Part shown: positions 36,324-48,285 of the stretch, in pieces | Numbering within the stretch: position 1 is the first letter of the stretch | Layout of the letters: each line of letters opens with the position of its first letter | NCBI GenBank assembly: GCA_037043235.1 | Contig: JAWRVZ010000040.1 | Coordinates: 4,486,501-4,550,500, forward strand | Length of the DNA stretch: 64,000 nt | DNA from: Rhodeus uyekii | Lineage: Eukaryota > Chordata > Actinopteri > Cypriniformes > Acheilognathidae | Reading direction: 5' to 3' | Position numbers and translations under genes: made by a program | Notes under the pieces: generated by a model | The model's database searches: none | Seen by the model: only the letters and a program-made list of their open reading frames with translations | What the model was told of the DNA's origin: nothing

Positions 36324-36326
<3 letters not shown>
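35384..36326 (+). mobile_element. pogo/Tigger-like element C with CENP-B-type transposase fragment
   Basis: The right end (ACATAACCAAACTTCACTGT) and left part (TTATGTCGACG) are partial inverted repeats. At about 35660-35805 the plus strand encodes WLNRFKKRHNIVFKVICGES followed by ASVKQDQVDSWLKTQM, which matches the second helix-turn-helix (CENPB-type) of Tigger transposases. The first psq helix may lie just upstream (KRKLDNQSQRC near 35518). The DDE catalytic domain is absent. The left terminus is cut where the LTR ends. Confidence 0.7.
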
Positions 36327-36354
<28 letters not shown>

Positions 36355-37129
36355 CAGTAGAACCCCAACTTACGAAACGCTCTACGTACGAAAAGTTCAA
36401 CATACGATAAAAGATTTCGGGGTTTTTTCCGCCCGAGTTACGACAAAATGATCGAGATGCGAAAAACGAAATCTCGGCGAGGCGACGATTTCCGAGTTTT
36501 GTTTTGATATTCGCGCTGATTTTGGTTCGGGTTGGATGAAGACTACAGTTTGTCCGGTCAGAACAATGATGTCTCACTCAGGGAATGATCCAAAACTGGT
36601 ATTTATTAAAGGTGCATAGATCGATAAAACCTCAACGATTGGCACTAATTCCCTGTATTTCACTCAATAAACTATATACAATCTTCAGCCGATCTCTTTT
36701 ACCTTAATCATCCATCAACTCTCTTCTGTCACGACACTTCCTGAACTCCGAGGGAAAGTTTGGAATAGTCCATTTCGCACTGAATGACAGGGATGGCTGG
36801 AATAGTCCATGTAAGAAGGAGAACACTTTTTACAATCCAACCAGCCTCTTCTGTTAGCATAAACTTTTTTCTAATCAGTAACCATGGATGTGAAGATTGT
36901 TGCTGAAGTCAAAGGGAAGAAGAGGGTGCTTTTTTCATTGAGTCGAAAAGGGAGATAATTGAGAAGTTTGAAGCTGGGATGTGCTTCATCCCATGCTGAA
37001 TATGGTGTTTATGTAGGGCTTGGAAACGGATTAAGCAATAAACATGTAAAAGCCTGACCGACATATGAAAAGTTCGACATACGAAACCAACCTCGGAACG
37101 GATTAATTTCGTAAGTCGGGGTTCTACTG
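36355..37129 (+). mobile_element. Tigger-like non-autonomous element A2
   Basis: Starts CAGTAGAACCCCAACTTACG beside a (TA)n tract and ends with the inverted copy GTCGGGGTTCTACTG. It aligns along its length with A1 (3226-3984). The MDVKIVAEVKGKKRV transposase start is at 36883, and its frame is shifted within 20 codons, so the two copies carry the same short coding remnant with independent damage. Confidence 0.75.
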
Positions 37130-37430
37130 GATATATAAACACACAAAATAATAAAAGTATATACAGTAATACCTCGGTTTACGAGTTTAATTCGTTCCAA
37201 GAGCGAGCTCGTATCCCAAAATGCTCGTACACCAAAACAATTCCCCCCATAAGAATGCATTAAAAATCAATTAATTCGTTCCACACGACCATAAATGCCC
37301 ATTTTAAATCTTTTTGTTTTTATTTTACCCTATTAATTACAGTTAAAATTATAACCGTTAAGATCTCATATAAATACTAATTAGTAATTGACAATTAAAC
37401 TCTAAAAATACGTGACAATTTGCTGTAACT

Positions 37431-38704
37431 CAATTTCACAGGGGGGCCAAAATCCAAAAACACTTTAGGTCGCGGGCCGAACCGGATAAACATTAATTGG
37501 GCACATTAAAACTAAACTTTTAAAACTTACCTTTTTTGAACATAAATCTGAATAAAAACAGACAGGAATATTATTCCAGAATAAATCAACTTATACCTTA
37601 AATAACTTAAAATAACTTAAAAAAAATACAAATATTTTAAAAATACAAAAAAAAAGTGTATACATGTCTAAATTACACAAGTTGGAAATAAAGTAAACGT
37701 TAAAAGAACAAACATTCAAATTTCTTTACTCTTATGCCATTTTATATAAAACTTACATTTGAAATATCCCAAAAGATTTTGCTCTCCATAAAAATATATC
37801 CTGTCAAAATTATACAAATTCAAAATATGCTGCATAACAAAACCTGGAAATCTAAATAAAATTTTTGCTTTTCAGCAATAACAAATCAAATCATTGAGTT
37901 GTCTTTGCTCTTATTTCATTTGTCTCAAAGTGCCGTCTTATTAAATGATTTAATTACCGCCACATCTCCGCAAATGAGACACACGGGTATCCGGCAGTAT
38001 GTCAGTAAACATATACCATATTTTCCCGCATATAACCCGTGGGTTATAGCAGATTTTACAAAATATATCACAATATATCACATATTTTACACGTACTAAT
38101 ATTTCAATATATTTGTTAAGTCCCTAAGGACGCATGTTTTTTTTGTTTTTTTTTGCGCTGTATTTTCTCTCTGGCGCTTGCACTATCACTCTGACTGGCT
38201 GTCTGACCTGTCAATCATGCAAGAAGACGTGATTGGCTGTGCTGCCATGAGGGCGGGCTCTTCTCATCAGCACTTGCATTTCACGCACAAGCACTGTGTA
38301 CCGAGCCTGAACAGTTATGGATAATTGACGTCATGCCAGCAAAATTTGAAATGTGATCTTACACAAAACAGTTAAGCAATCTATGGGTGCAGGTTATGCC
38401 AACGATTTTTTACACAAAACCCTCCGGCTATATGAGGTTGCGGATTATCGTCTGCGGCGAGATACGGTACTCAGCCTCCCATCGGTTTTTAAAGGCTCTG
38501 TTTATCAACTTTTCTCCTCTGCATCGTGAGGGCTAGCTCCGCAATAACTTGCAGCATCATAAGCTAGACTTGATTAACACGGGAAGTGTTCGACAAGGCA
38601 GCTGAAGCGCTGCATTATGGGATCTGTAGTTTGTGTTACCAGCGCTTCATATCGCTGGGCCATTGATAATAATATGTAAAATGATCTCTTGAGTTTGACA
38701 CCTA
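37431..38704. mobile_element. hAT-like element nested in B2
   Basis: The left end (TGTAACTCAATTTCACAGGG, then GGCCAAAATCC) and the complement of the right end (GCATAGGTGTCAAACTCAAG) share the TGTCAAACTCAA-type terminus seen in many fish hAT elements. No target duplication was confirmed and no transposase is visible. Boundaries are approximate. Confidence 0.5.
38016..38467. mobile_element. MITE E2 (CCGCATATAACC termini)
   Basis: The left end is CCATATTTTCCCGCATATAA and the complement of the right end is CCGTATCTCGCCGC, both flanked by TA (38014-38015, 38468-38469). It is nested in the hAT-like element and related to E1 at 2080-4046. Confidence 0.6.
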
Positions 38705-39335
38705 TGCTTTAAGGGGTTATAAAGGGGTTGGAACTGCGGGACTGTGTTATGAGAGGCTGTCATTAGGATATTTCCAGTAAAAATGTCCGCGAAGATGCTG
38801 AGCGTTAGGACAAAAATGCGCGTGGGTGAGGGAAAAATTTGCTCGCACTCCGATACAATGCTCGTACACCGATTTGACCCTCCATGCTCGTACATTGATT
38901 TTCTCGTAAACCAAGTAGCTCGTAAACCGAGGTACCACTGTATATATATATATATATATATATATACACAAAATAATATACAATTGTATATGTATAGAAT
39001 AAAATAGTGTATATACAAGCGGCAATGGATTTCCAAATCATTGTGACACAGGAAATATAGTAATGAAAAAGATTATCCCCAGCAGAGTTGTGGCTGCGCA
39101 ACTGTCAGCCCTAGAAAGAGCTATGAGACCCCTGAAATGTCTTAACTACCACAGTAGAAATGGTGCACTTTTTTATGTCAAAGGAGTCCAGTGCATTTAA
39201 CATAGTACTCAATCCTTTGAAGGCATACTAAATGAGGTAAGACTTCTCTTAATGAAGACCCATTACAGAAAAAAACCTTCATTGTGAGAGGGTGTACCAC
39301 TGCGGTCTACTATCAGTTAAGTGTGATTTTATAAT

Positions 39336-40240
39336 AATAATAATAATAATAATACATTTTATTTGTAGTGCGCCTTTCTTAAACCCAAAGCGCAGATTAC
39401 AATACGAAAAAGCAAAACAACAAGAAAAAAATAAAACAACAAATAAAGTAAAAAAAACACATGTAAATACAAGTAAAAAGTAAATACACAAGTTATACAT
39501 TAAAAACGACCAAAAATATGTGTTTTGAGACACTGCTTAAAACCGTTGTAGGAAAAGGCCCTCCCACCAATAGATTTTAATTTACAGCGAGGCTGATACA
39601 AAGTGAGAGAGCCAGCAAAGTGGAAAGGAACTGATGGAGTAACCAAGCCACAGATGTAAGCAGGAGCCAACCCATGTACTGCCTTGTTAGTCAGAATCAG
39701 AATTTTAAAATCAATACGTGACTGAACTGGTAGCCAATGGAGTTGCTGGAGCACAGGGGTGATATGATGGCGTGATGAAGAGCATGTTAAAACACGTGCA
39801 GAAGAGTTTTGTATGTATTGCAATCTCTTAATACAGCTTGCTGGTAAACCTGCAAAAAGAGAATTGCAATAATCAAGCCTTGATGTGATGAAGGCATGGA
39901 TAAGCCTCTCAGCATCAGGCCTAGACAGAAGTGGTCTGATCCGGGCAATGTTTGAAAAAAGATGGAAAGAAAAGCAACCTTTGTTATATTTTTAAAATGA
40001 GAATTAAAAATCAGCTGAGCATCAAATATCACTCCCAAATTGCGCACCATGACAGACGGGAACAATCGGATATTGGCAACTGAGAGTTCAAAATCATTGC
40101 ACTTTTTCACATTTGATGTAGTGCCTATTAATACAATTTCAGTTTTGGACGAGATCAGTTTGAGAAAGTTGTGCTTCATCCATGCCTTGATTTCCAGCAG
40201 ACAAGCAGAGAGACTTGAAGAAGAAGATGTGAGATCGGGC
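39336..40240 (-). mobile_element. LINE 3' end (L2/CR1-type), 5' truncated
   Basis: The minus strand encodes ORF2 C-terminal motifs in two frames: SSKTEIVLIGT, VRNLGVIFDAQL (40179-39787), then QNSSARVLT, LHWLPVQSRIDFKIL, KAVHGLAPAYI (39823-39500). The 3' end runs into (TTA)n at 39333-39353. The RT catalytic part is missing. It belongs to a different subfamily from the 20607-26455 pair. Confidence 0.82.
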
Positions 40241-40292
40241 TGAGATCGGCCTGAGGGGTCACCCTTCAGGCATCCTTAGCCATCTTAGAAAA

Positions 40293-40306
40293 GTGCCACC
40301 TGGTGG
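40293..40306 (-). promoter_or_regulatory. CTCF-like motif outside the array
   Basis: GTGCCACCTGGTGG on the plus strand; the complement CCACCAGGTGGCAC fits the vertebrate CTCF core consensus CCASYAGRKGGCRS at all 14 positions. It lies about 45 bp before the array and has the same orientation as the motifs inside it. Confidence 0.5.
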
Positions 40307-40338
40307 CCTGGTATGTAAAATGAAATCAATAACTTATT

Positions 40339-40467
40339 AGGGGTTCAAACGCGAAGCGTTGAAAACCTATTGTAATTGTTAGGATTTTTATTATTATTAG
40401 GGGTTCAAACGCGAAGCGTTGAAAACCTATTGTAATTGTTAGGATTTTTATTATTATTATTATTATT
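40339..40467 (+). repeat. two type-B hairpin cassettes
   Basis: Two copies, 60 bp apart (40339, 40399), of a cassette with AAACGC-GAA-GCGTT as its stem-loop instead of GCACC-GAA-GGTGC. They share ATTAGGGG before and ACCTATTGTAAT after the stem with the type-A cassettes. Confidence 0.85.
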
Positions 40468-42012
40468 AGGGGCCAAGCACCGAAGGTGCGGAGGCACCTA
40501 TTGTAATCGTTCTCGTTCTTATTATTCTTCCGCTTCTTCTTCCAACACAAGTCAATGGCAGCCCATAGAACCGTATGCGGGAAAATGATGAAATTTGGCA
40601 CACTCATAGAGGACAGTCCAATCATTGACCATACCAACTTTGGAGTCTCTAACTCAATCCCTCTAGCGCCACCAACTGTCCAAAGTTGCACTTACATTTA
40701 TGCTAATAACTCTTGAACCATAAGGGCTAGAAACAAAATTCTTTTGTCCACTGATTCTTTGGCTCAAGCTGATTCGATTGCACTCTATGACGTCATTTTC
40801 CGTCATGATAATTTTTCCGCAATTTTGAATTTTATGTAAAACCTACTTTGTCGAACTCCTCCTAGGCCATTTGTCCGATTCTCACCAAAATTGAACCACA
40901 TCATCTCCAGACTATATAGACAAAAATTTATGAGAATAAAGTTGATTGGTCAAACCGTTTAAGAATAACTTGCGAAAGAATTCAACGAATTTACCGCAAA
41001 AATGAACTTGATGCTATATCTCCGCAACGCATTTGCATATTCAGACCAATCTTGGTGTGTGTCATAGTAGTCATGATCTGAGGCTACCTGCAAAGTTTTG
41101 GCGCACTGCCCCCTAGTGGTCAGGAGATATAAAAAATTGACTTTTTTGCTTATAACTTTTGAACACTTTGTTCAAAAATCATAAAACTGGTCTCTTTAGA
41201 TTCAGGGCATCATGCTGAGTCAGGCGATACCAAATTTTCTCATATGAGCCATTTTGGGTGTCGGCCATTTTGAAATTTGTCGTAAAATGCTATATTTTAC
41301 AAACGCATTGGCGTATCATTACGAAACTCTGTATGTGTCTTTGGGACCTTGATTTGAACCTACACCAAAAGTTTCGGGGCAGCGCCACCTTGTGGTCAAA
41401 AGTTATAACAAAATTTACAAAAATGCTAATAACTTTTGAATACATTAAGCTATTTTAAAACAAATTATCTTAATATGTTCCTTGGGTCACGCCGAGAACA
41501 CAGATACCAAATTTGACATAGTTTGCCTAAATTTCCTGTCCGCCATTTTGTTTTCTTCAAAAACCTACTTTTTCTAACTCCTCCCAGACCGTTTGTCCGA
41601 TTTTCACCAAAATCAAATCTTATCATCTTCAGACTGTGCTGACAAAAAGTTATGGATTTCGTGTCGATAGACAAAACCGTTTTCGTATACCGCAATTACA
41701 AATTTGAGGTAGTGATGACAAAATGACTTTAATGCTCTTTGTCAGTAATGTTTTGTCCAAATAACACCAAACTTTGCACATTTAATTGTGACATTACTCG
41801 GACCACATTCTAACAATTTGGACACAGTGCCATCTATTGGTCCAAAGCGATAAACTATTAAATCAAATTACAGTATCTGTATTAATGATTTTTCAGCCAT
41901 TTAGCCTAAAATCATTTTAAAATGCATTTACTTTAATTGGTCTGTTGCTGCCATCCACGTCATTGCCCTGTTTGTGCTTGGCCCCGTCATTGCTGCTTGT
42001 TATTATTATTAT
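40468..42012 (+). repeat. array unit 1 (diverged)
   Basis: Head cassette at 40468. The body carries one CTCF-like box (41108) and the GCGCCACCTTGTGG box near 41384. The tail stops at GTCATTGCTGCTTGT without the palindrome and runs into (TTA)n. More diverged from the others than they are from each other. Confidence 0.8.
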
Positions 42013-42606
42013 TAGGGGCCAAGCACCGAAGGTGCGGAGGCACCTATTGTTTTTGTTCCGGTTCTTATTATTAGGGGCCAAGCACCGAAGGTGCGGAGGC
42101 ACCTATTGTTTTTGTTCCGGTTCTTATTATTATTAGGGGCCAAGCACCGAAGGTGCGAAGGCACCTATTGTTTCTGTTCCGGTTCTTATTATTAGGGGCC
42201 AAGCACCGAAGGTGCGGAGGCACCTATTGTTTTTGTTCCGGTTCCTATTATTATTAGGGGCCAAGCACCGAAGGTGCGGAGGCACCTATTGTTTTTGTTC
42301 CGGTTCTTATTAGGGGCCAAGCACCGAAGGTGCGGAGGCACCTATTGTTTTTGTTCCGGTTCTTATTATTAGGGGCCAAGCACCGAAGGTGCGGAGGCAC
42401 CTATTGTTTTTGTTCCGGTTCTTATTATTAGGGGCCAAGCACCGAAGGTGCGGAGGCACCTATTGTTTCTGTTCCGGTTCTTATTATTAGGGGCCAAGCA
42501 CCGAAGGTGCGGAGGCACCTATTGTTTTTGTTCCGGTTCTTATTATTAGGGGCCAAGCACCGAAGGTGCGAAGGCACCTATTGTTTCTGTTCCGGTTCTT
42601 ATTATT
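42013..42606 (+). repeat. minisatellite of ten head cassettes
   Basis: Ten consecutive copies of the ~59-bp cassette, starting at about 42014, 42073, 42134, 42194, 42256, 42312, 42371, 42430, 42489 and 42548. Spacing varies by three-base steps through (TTA)n. Two copies (42134, 42548) share the variant GGTGCGAAGGC and the linked TTTCTGTTCC, so copies themselves duplicate. The last is the head of unit 2. Confidence 0.9.
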
Positions 42607-44436
42607 ATTCTTCATCTTCTTCTTCTTCCGCCATGGGAGTCTATGGCAGGCCATAGAACCGTATGCGGGAAAATGATGAAAGTTGGCACACTCATTAAGG
42701 ACAGTCCAATCATTGACCATAACAAATTTGAAGTCTCTAACTCAAAATCTCTAGCGCCACCAACTGTCCAAAGTTGAACTAACGTTTATGCTAATAACTT
42801 TTGAACCGTATGACCTAGAAACAAAATTCTTATGTCCACTGATTCCTTGGCTCAAGACGATTCGATTGCACCCTATGACGTCATTTTCCGTCATGAAAAT
42901 TTTCCCGCCATTTTGAATTTTATGAAAAACCTACTTTTTCGAACTCCTCCTAGGCCGTTTGTCCGATTTTCACGAAAATTGAACCACATCATCTCCAGAC
43001 GATGTTGACAAAAAGTTATCCAAAGAAAGTTGATATGTCAAACCGTTTTCGAATAACTCGCGAAAGAATCCGACGTAATGGTCGCAAAAATGAAACTGAG
43101 GCTTTATCTCCGCAACGCATTAGCGTTTTCTGACCAAACTAGGTGGGTGTTATGTCAATCATGGTCTGAGGCTACCTGCAGAGTTTTGGCGCTGTGCCCC
43201 CTAGTGGTCAGGAGATATGAAAAAGTTAAATATTTGCTTATAACTTCTGAACGCTTTGGCCAAAAATAATAAAACTGGTCTCTTTAGATTCAGTGCATCA
43301 TGCCGAGTCGTGCGATACCAAATTTTTCCATATCGGCCATTTTGAGCGTCGGCCATTTTGAATATTGTCATAAATTGCTATATTTAACAAACACATTGGC
43401 GTATCGTTACGAAACTCGAGATGTGTCTTCGGCACCAGGGCCTGATACAACACAAAAAGTTTCGAGGCAGCACCACCTTGTGGTCAAAAGTTATAAACAA
43501 ATTTACAAATATGCTAATAACTTTTGAGTGCGTTAACCTATGGTAAAACAAATTATCTTTATACGTTCCTTGGGTCAAACCAAGAACACAGATACCAAAT
43601 TTGTCATAGTCGGCCAAACTTCTTGTCCACCATGTTGTTTTTCTTTAAAAACCTACTTTTTCGAACTCCTCCCAGACCGTTTGTCCAATTTTCACCAAAA
43701 TTAAACCACATCATCTCCAGACCATCATGACAAAAAGTTATCCAAAGAAAGTTGATATGTCAAACCGTTTACGAATAACTCGCGAAAGAATCCGACGTAA
43801 TGGTCGCAAAAATGAAATTGAGGCTTTATCTCCGCAACGCATTAGTGTTTTCTGACCAAACTAGGTGTGTGTTATGTCAATCATGGTCTGAGGCTACCTG
43901 CAGAGTTTTGGCGCTCTGCCCCCTAGTGGTCAGGAGATATTAAAAAACTGACATTTTTGATTATAACTCCTGAACGCTTTGTCTAAAAATCATGAAACTG
44001 CTGTCTTTAGATCCAGTGGGTCATGCCGAGCCCTGTGATACCAAATTTTCCCATATCGGCCATTTTGAGCGTCTGCCATTTCGATTTTTCTTATAAGATG
44101 CTATGTTTAACAAACACATGACTTTAGTGCTCTGTCAGCAATGGTTTACCCAATTGAAAGCAAACTTTGCATGTGTCAATGTCACCACACTCTCAATGTA
44201 CCACATGAATTGACACTACAATTTGATTACAGCGCTGCCTGTTGGTTGAACGTGATAAACCATTAAATCGAATTACTAAAGACCGTGTTGTTGATTTTTC
44301 AGCCATTTAGACTTAAGTCATATTGAAGTGTCTTTAGATTCTTACTGCCGTTGGTCTGATGATGCCAGCCATGTCGGCATGACATTTAATGCCCTCCTTG
44401 CGCTTGGCCCCGTGATGGCTGCTAGCAGCTATATTT
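42607..44436 (+). repeat. array unit 2 body, long form
   Basis: About 1.83 kb. Two CTCF-like boxes (43196, 43918) and two ~720-bp internal subrepeats. Full tail with palindrome, joined directly to the next head. Confidence 0.85.
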
Positions 44437-46328
44437 AGGGGCCAAGCACCGAAGGTGCGGAGGCACCTATTGTAATTGTTCCGGTTCTTTATTATTATTA
44501 TTCATCTTCTTCTTCTTCTTCTTCTTCTTCTTCCGCCATGGAAGTCTATGTAAGGCCATAGAACCGTTTGCGGGAAAATGATAAAATTTGGCACACTGAT
44601 AGAGGACAAGCCAATCATTGACCATAGCAAATTTGAAGTCTCTAACTCAATGTCTCTAGCGCCACCAACTGTCCAAAGTTGCACTCACGTTTACGTAAAT
44701 AACTCTTGAACCGTATGTCCTAGAAACAAAATTCTTTCGTCCACTAATTCCTTGGCTCAAGACGATTCGATTGCACCCTATGACGTCATTTTCCGTCATG
44801 AAAATTTTCCCGCCATTTTGAATTTTACGAAAAACCTACTTTTTCGAACTCCTCCTAGGCCGTTTGTCCGATTTTCACGAAAATTGAACCACATCATCTC
44901 CAGACTATGCGTACAAAAAGTTATTAAAAGAAAGTTTATTTGTCAAACCGTTTACGAATAACTTGCGAATGAATTCGACAAAATGGCCGCAGAAATGAAA
45001 GCGAGGCTTTATCTCTGCAACGCATTAGCGTATTCTGACCAAACTTGGTGTGTGTTATGGCAATGATGGTCTGAGGCTACCTGCGGAGATTTGGCGCTCT
45101 GCCCCCTAGTGGTCTGGAGATATGAAAAAGTGAAATATTTGCTTATAACTTCTGAACGCTTCGATCAAAAATCATAAAACTGGTCTCGTTAGATTCAGGG
45201 CATCATGCCGAGTCGTGCAATACCAAATTTTCCCATATCGGCCATTTTGAGGGTCGGCCATTTTGAATTTTGTCATAAATTGCTATATTTAACAAACACA
45301 TTGGTGTATCGTTACGAAACTCGATATGTGTCTTCGGCATCTGGGCCTGATACAACACAAAAAGTTTCGAGGCAGCGCCACCTTGTGGTCAAAAGTTATA
45401 AACAAATTTGCAAAAATGCTAATAACTTTTGAACACGTTAACCTATGGTAAAATAAGTTGTCTTTATACGTTCCTTGGGTCAAACCGAGAACACAGATAC
45501 CAAATTTGTCATAGTCGGCCAAACTTCCTGTCCGCCATGTTGTTTTTCTTTAAAAACCTACTTTTTCGAACTCCTCCCACACCGTTTGTCCAATTTTCAC
45601 CAAAATTGAATCATAACATCTTCAGACCATGCTGACAAAAAGTTATTAAAATAAAGTTGATTCGTCAAACAGGTTTCGATAAAATTGCGAACAAATTTGA
45701 CCAAATGGCCACCAAATAAAGCGAGGCTATATCTCCGCAACGCATTAGCGTATTCTGACCAAACTTTCTGTGTGTCATGTCAATCATGATCTGAGGCTAC
45801 CTGCAGAGTTTTGGCGCTCTGCCCCCTAGTGGTCAGGAGATATAAAATACTGACATTTTTGATTATAACTCCTGAATGCTTTGTCCAAAAATCATGAAAC
45901 TGCTGTCTTTAGATTCAGGGCATCATGCCGAGTCGTGCGATACCAAATTTTCCCATATCGGCCATTTTCAGCGTCAGCTATTTAGAATTTTGTCATGAAA
46001 TGCTATGCTTAACAAACACATGACTTTAAAGCTGGATGTCAGCAATGCTTTACCCTATTGACACCAAACTTTGCATGTGTCATTGTCACCTCACTCTGGA
46101 TATACCACATGATTTGACACATCAGTTTGGTTACAGCGCTGAGTTATCGAACGTGATAAACCATTACATTGAATTGCTAAAGACCGTATTGATGATTTTT
46201 CAGCCATTTAGACTGAAGTCATATTGGTATGTCTTTAGATGCTTACTGCTGTTGGTCTGATGCTGCCAGCCATGTCGGCATAACATTTAATGCCCTCCTA
46301 ATGCTTGGCCCCGTCATGGCTGCTTGTT
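44437..46328 (+). repeat. array unit 3, long form
   Basis: Head at 44437, boxes at 45101 and 45821, tail cut after GGCTGCTTGT. Nearly identical to units 4 (offset 1948) and 7 (offset 6950). Confidence 0.87.
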
Positions 46329-46384
46329 AGGGGCCAAGCACCGAAGGTGCGGAGGCACCTATTGTTTTTGTTCCGGTTCTTATT
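46329..46384 (+). repeat. solo head cassette
   Basis: A single 56-bp type-A cassette between units 3 and 4, inserted at the point where the unit 3 tail is truncated. Confidence 0.85.
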
Positions 46385-48285
46385 AGGGGCCAAGCACCGA
46401 AGGTGCGGAGGCACCTATTGTAATTGTTCCGGTTCTTTATTATTATTATTCATCTTCTTCTTCTTCTTCTTCTTCTTCTTCCGCCATGGAAGTCTATGTA
46501 AGGCCATAGAACCGTTTGCGGGAAAATGATAAAATTTGGCACACTGATAGAGGACAAGCCAATCATTGACCATAGCAAATTTGAAGTCTCTAACTCAATG
46601 TCTCTAGCGCCACCAACTGTCCAAAGTTGCACTCACGTTTACGTAAATAACTCTTGAACCGTATGTCCTAGAAACAAAATTCTTTCGTCCACTAATTCCT
46701 TGGCTCAAGACGATTCGATTGCACCCTATGACGTCATTTTCCGTCATGAAAATTTTCCCGCCATTTTGAATTTTACGAAAAACCTACTTTTTCGAACTCC
46801 TCCTAGGCCGTTTGTCCGATTTTCACGAAAATTGAACCACATCATCTCCAGACTATGCGTACAAAAAGTTATTAAAAGAAAGTTTATTTGTCAAACCGTT
46901 TACGAATAACTTGCGAATGAATTCGACAAAATGGCCGCAGAAATGAAAGCGAGGCTTTATCTCTGCAACGCATTAGCGTATTCTGACCAAACTTGGTGTG
47001 TGTTATGGCAATGATGGTCTGAGGCTACCTGCGGAGATTTGGCGCTCTGCCCCCTAGTGGTCTGGAGATATGAAAAAGTGAAATATTTGCTTATAACTTC
47101 TGAACGCTTCGATCAAAAATCATAAAACTGGTCTCGTTAGATTCAGGGCATCATGCCGAGTCGTGCAATACCAAATTTTCCCATATCGGCCATTTTGAGG
47201 GTCGGCCATTTTGAATTTTGTCATAAATTGCTATATTTAACAAACACATTGGTGTATCGTTACGAAACTCGATATGTGTCTTCGGCATCTGGGCCTGATA
47301 CAACACAAAAAGTTTCGAGGCAGCGCCACCTTGTGGTCAAAAGTTATAAACAAATTTGCAAAAATGCTAATAACTTTTGAACACGTTAACCTATGGTAAA
47401 ATAAGTTGTCTTTATACGTTCCTTGGGTCAAACCGAGAACACAGATACCAAATTTGTCATAGTCGGCCAAACTTCCTGTCCGCCATGTTGTTTTTCTTTA
47501 AAAACCTACTTTTTCGAACTCCTCCCACACCGTTTGTCCAATTTTCACCAAAATTGAATCATAACATCTTCAGACCATGCTGACAAAAAGTTATTAAAAT
47601 AAAGTTGATTCGTCAAACAGGTTTCGATAAAATTGCGAACAAATTTGACCAAATGGCCACCAAATAAAGCGAGGCTATATCTCCGCAACGCATTAGCGTA
47701 TTCTGACCAAACTTTCTGTGTGTCATGTCAATCATGATCTGAGGCTACCTGCAGAGTTTTGGCGCTCTGCCCCCTAGTGGTCAGGAGATATAAAATACTG
47801 ACATTTTTGATTATAACTCCTGAATGCTTTGTCCAAAAATCATGAAACTGCTGTCTTTAGATTCAGGGCATCATGCCGAGTCGTGCGATACCAAATTTTC
47901 CCATATCGGCCATTTTCAGCGTCAGCTATTTAGAATTTTGTCATGAAATGCTATGCTTAACAAACACATGACTTTAAAGCTGGATGTCAGCAATGCTTTA
48001 CCCTATTGACACCAAACTTTGCATGTGTCATTGTCACCTCACTCTGGATATACCACATGATTTGACACATCAGTTTGGTTACAGCGCTGAGTTATCGAAC
48101 GTGATAAACCATTACATTGAATTGCTAAAGACCGTATTGATGATTTTTCAGCCATTTAGACTGAAGTCATATTGGTATGTCTTTAGATGCTTACTGCTGT
48201 TGGTCTGATGCTGCCAGCCATGTCGGCATAACATTTAATGCCCTCCTAATGCTTGGCCCCGTCATGGCTGCTTGCAGCTATATTT
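46385..48285 (+). repeat. array unit 4, long form
   Basis: Boxes at 47049 and 47769. The full tail is present. It reads the same as unit 3 over essentially the whole body. Confidence 0.87.

Larger units (their letters stand above)
37164..38940. mobile_element. pogo/Tigger-like element B2 containing nested hAT and MITE E2
   Basis: The left end is CAGTAATACCTCGGTTTACG and the right end is the inverted copy GTAAACCGAGGTACCACTG. TA flanks both ends (37162-37163, 38941-38942). The interior is mostly occupied by the hAT-like element at about 37431-38704. No transposase frame. Confidence 0.72.

Noticed and set aside
38939..38966. (TA)n next to B2 as a separate functional element
   Set aside because: It is a simple microsatellite grown from the TA target duplication, also seen next to A2 at 36330-36352.
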